Assembly: GCF_011604685.1 (NCBI RefSeq)
Contig: NZ_CP050063.1
Span: forward strand, 372,001 to 436,000
Length of the DNA: 64,000 bases
Direction: 5' to 3'
Source of the DNA: Spirosoma aureum
GTDB taxonomy: Bacteria; Bacteroidota; Bacteroidia; Cytophagales; Spirosomataceae
Of this stretch, positions 62,022 through 64,000 are shown one piece after another (the first letter of the stretch is position 1; the number at the start of each line of letters is the position of its first letter). The translations under genes were made by a program, and so were the position numbers. The notes below the pieces were generated by a model. The model searched no databases. It saw only the letters and a list, made by a program, of their open reading frames with translations, and was not told the DNA's origin.

Positions 62022-62056
62022 AACCGTCAGTCTGGCACAAAGACTGACGGTTTTTT
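62022..62056 (+). terminator. Terminator of the DUF4175 gene
   Basis: AACCGTCAGTCT (62022-62033) is the exact complement of AGACTGACGGTT (62041-62052), seven-base loop, T-run to 62056. Confidence 0.88.
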
Positions 62057-62122
62057 GTTGCCCTACTATTAAACAACCTCACGTTTTTCGCTTTTCAACA
62101 ACTTTCATCAATTTTGTGAAAA

Positions 62123-62138
62123 GTTTCCACGTGAAACA
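62123..62138. other. parS-like palindrome (second of two)
   Basis: GTTTCCACGTGAAACA matches 14 of 16 positions of the ParB site TGTTNCACGTGAAACA. It lies 21 bases before mnmG, a gene commonly close to parAB and oriC. ParB binding is inferred; parA and parB are not in the window. Confidence 0.5.
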
Positions 62139-62158
62139 TTTTTCAAAAGTCTTCAAAA

Positions 62159-64000
62159 ATGTTTTCTTCTTACGATGTCATTGTAGTAGGGGCAGGGCAT
62201 GCCGGTTGTGAAGCAGCCAGTGCTGCTGCCACGATGGGTTCTAAGGTTCTGCTCATTACGATGAACATGCAGACTATTGCCCAGATGTCCTGCAACCCAG
62301 CCATGGGCGGAGTTGCAAAAGGACAAATTGTACGTGAAGTCGATGCGCTGGGTGGCTTGTCAGGAATCATAAGCGACAAAAGCATGATCCAATTTCGAAT
62401 GTTAAATCGTTCGAAAGGTCCTGCTATGTGGAGTCCAAGATGCCAGAGCGACCGAAATGTATTTGCCTCAGAGTGGCGAAAGGCACTGGAAGAAAACAGA
62501 AATATTGATTTCTGGCAGGATACAGTAAACGAAGTTCTTGTAAAAGATGGTCAGGTAACTGGCGTGAGAACTAGTTTGGGAGTGGATTTTCTTGCCAAAG
62601 CAGTTGTATTGACGAATGGCACATTCTTAAACGGGCGGATGTTTATCGGTGAAAAAGTTTTCGGTGGAGGACGAACAGCCGAGCGTTCTGCAACCGGTTT
62701 AACTGAGCAGCTGGTTAGTTTGGGTTTTGAATCGGGCCGGATGAAAACCGGAACTCCTCCCCGTGTAGACGGTCGGAGCCTAAACTATGCGTTGATGGAA
62801 GAACAATTGGGTGATGAAATGCCCGGTAAGTTTTCCTATACAAACACGCCCGCATTAACGAAACAGCGTAGTTGCTGGATCACGTATACGAATCAGGCAG
62901 TTCATGATGAACTCAAGACTGGTTTTGAAAAATCGCCCATGTTCACTGGTCGAATCAAAGGCCTTGGACCCCGTTATTGCCCTTCAGTGGAAGATAAAAT
63001 CAATCGGTTCGCTGACAAAGATCGGCATCAGATCTTCGTAGAACCAGAAGGTTGGGACACTGTCGAAGTGTATGTTAATGGATTTTCGACCTCATTGCCT
63101 GAAACCGTTCAGTATAACGCCTTACGAAAAATACCCGGATTTGAGAATGTTAGAATGTTCAGACCCGGCTACGCTGTGGAGTATGATTTCTTTCCACCAA
63201 CTCAGTTAAAGCCAACACTCGAGACTCAGCTGGTCAAAAATCTGTTCTTTGCTGGGCAGATTAATGGAACAACGGGCTATGAAGAGGCCGCCTGCCAGGG
63301 ACTGATGGCAGGTATCAATGCACACCGAAATACAAATGAAGAAGCTGAGTTTACAATCAAACGGTCGGAGGGTTATATTGGCGTCCTGATTGATGATCTG
63401 ATAACTAAAGGGACGGAAGAACCGTATCGGATGTTTACATCCCGAGCAGAATATCGGACCTTGTTACGTCAGGACAATGCCGATTTACGGCTCACTGAAA
63501 AGGGATACGCTATTGGCTTGGCATCGCAGGAACGGTATGAATCTATGGTTACCAAACGGGATGGGATCGCTCAGTTAACAGAAGCAATACGGAGAGCAAA
63601 GCTCAAACCCGAAGATGTAAATGGTTGGTTAGAGACAAAAGGAAGTTCGCCGTTGCGCGAAAAAAGCAGCCTGTATACCTTACTCAAGCGGCCAGAAATT
63701 GATCAGTCCGACGTAAAAGAACTGCTGAATCTCCTGCCAGAAACGCCTGGGGTAGGGGAGGAGACGATTGAGCAAACTGTTATTGAAATCAAGTACGAGG
63801 ACTATCTCAATCGGGAAAAACAGAACGCCGAAAAATTAGATAAATGGGAAAGTCTGGCAATTAATCCCACATTCGATTACGACCGCCTTAAAGCTTTATC
63901 GTTTGAGGGAAAGGAAAAATTGAAGCGACTTCGGCCAGCAACGATCGGTCAGGCATCCCGCATCAGCGGAGTAAGCCCTTCCGATGTTTCCATCCTTCTG
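62159..64000 (+). CDS. mnmG: tRNA uridine-5-carboxymethylaminomethyl modification enzyme MnmG (3' end outside window)
   Basis: The first 614 codons of MnmG/GidA, an FAD protein that with MnmE adds the carboxymethylaminomethyl group to wobble U34 of certain tRNAs. The FAD motif is VIVVGAGHAGCEAA (residues 7-20), followed by SCNPAMGGVAKG and the diagnostic PRYCPSVEDKI and NGTTGYEEAACQGLMAGINA blocks. The chain is intact to the last base and the window stops in frame, so only about 10-15 C-terminal residues are probably missing. Confidence 0.97.
   Translation, partial: MFSSYDVIVVGAGHAGCEAASAAATMGSKVLLITMNMQTIAQMSCNPAMGGVAKGQIVREVDALGGLSGIISDKSMIQFRMLNRSKGPAMWSPRCQSDRNVFASEWRKALEENRNIDFWQDTVNEVLVKDGQVTGVRTSLGVDFLAKAVVLTNGTFLNGRMFIGEKVFGGGRTAERSATGLTEQLVSLGFESGRMKTGTPPRVDGRSLNYALMEEQLGDEMPGKFSYTNTPALTKQRSCWITYTNQAVHDELKTGFEKSPMFTGRIKGLGPRYCPSVEDKINRFADKDRHQIFVEPEGWDTVEVYVNGFSTSLPETVQYNALRKIPGFENVRMFRPGYAVEYDFFPPTQLKPTLETQLVKNLFFAGQINGTTGYEEAACQGLMAGINAHRNTNEEAEFTIKRSEGYIGVLIDDLITKGTEEPYRMFTSRAEYRTLLRQDNADLRLTEKGYAIGLASQERYESMVTKRDGIAQLTEAIRRAKLKPEDVNGWLETKGSSPLREKSSLYTLLKRPEIDQSDVKELLNLLPETPGVGEETIEQTVIEIKYEDYLNREKQNAEKLDKWESLAINPTFDYDRLKALSFEGKEKLKRLRPATIGQASRISGVSPSDVSILL

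Overview
The window looks like the chromosome of a Bacteroidota member of the order Cytophagales, most likely Spirosoma or a close relative. The evidence is promoters of the TTTG-N19-21-TAnnTTTG type, few recognisable Shine-Dalgarno sequences, a GldJ gliding lipoprotein, a DUF4175 coiled-coil protein, an ECF sigma factor followed by an anti-sigma/beta-barrel hybrid, and PVC-type haem proteins. The genus is inferred from gene content, not from a database match. The whole window reads as ordinary chromosome: I see no insertion sequence, prophage or CRISPR array, and only one tRNA.

Layout. 1-5258: a sugar/alcohol-oxidation group (5'-truncated SDR, gluconate-dehydrogenase subunit-3-like protein, GMC oxidoreductase, GH1-like glycosidase, alpha/beta hydrolase). 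5248-14377: tRNA-Pro(CGG), a trp leader peptide with three consecutive Trp codons, an attenuator, then trpE-trpG-methyltransferase-trpD-trpC-trpF-[small ORF + frameshifted vapC-like toxin]-trpB-trpA-hisIE. 14465-26634: four-helix membrane protein, RidA, a giant alpha-2-macroglobulin-like gene broken by a frameshift, a secreted cyclophilin, and a PVC-type haem dehydrogenase paired with a Tat-exported TIM-barrel isomerase. 26799-33699: ECF sigma factor plus membrane/beta-barrel hybrid, then small lipoproteins, a serpin, an LVIVD propeller protein and a barrel protein. 33973-40484: orphan membrane protein, TypA, small secreted proteins, gamma-glutamylcyclotransferase-like protein, dienelactone hydrolase, metallophosphoesterase. 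40604-47280: TetR-TolC-adaptor-RND efflux operon read on the minus strand, with a candidate operator. 47491-64000: recF, pdhA, a ring-cleaving dioxygenase/hydrolase/isomerase trio, barstar-like protein, mfd, gldJ, comF-like gene, DUF4175 protein and the start of mnmG. Two parS-like palindromes lie just upstream of the barstar-like gene and of mnmG.

The most informative element is the trp leader at 5411-5536. An 18-codon ORF carries Trp-Trp-Trp. Its 3' end can pair either with its own Trp-codon region or with the loop and 3' arm of a perfect terminator just before trpE, which is the geometry of ribosome-stalling attenuation. I found no promoter between the tRNA and the leader, so the tRNA-Pro promoter may drive the trp operon.

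Two genes appear broken by single-base losses: the PIN-domain toxin inside the trp operon (near 11363) and the alpha-2-macroglobulin gene (17845-17870). Either could be real decay or sequencing error. Convergent genes are usually separated by long, near-perfect inverted repeats with A and T flanks, which look like bidirectional terminators. Apart from the leader/attenuator region (5259-5584) no stretch over 300 bases lacks a gene.
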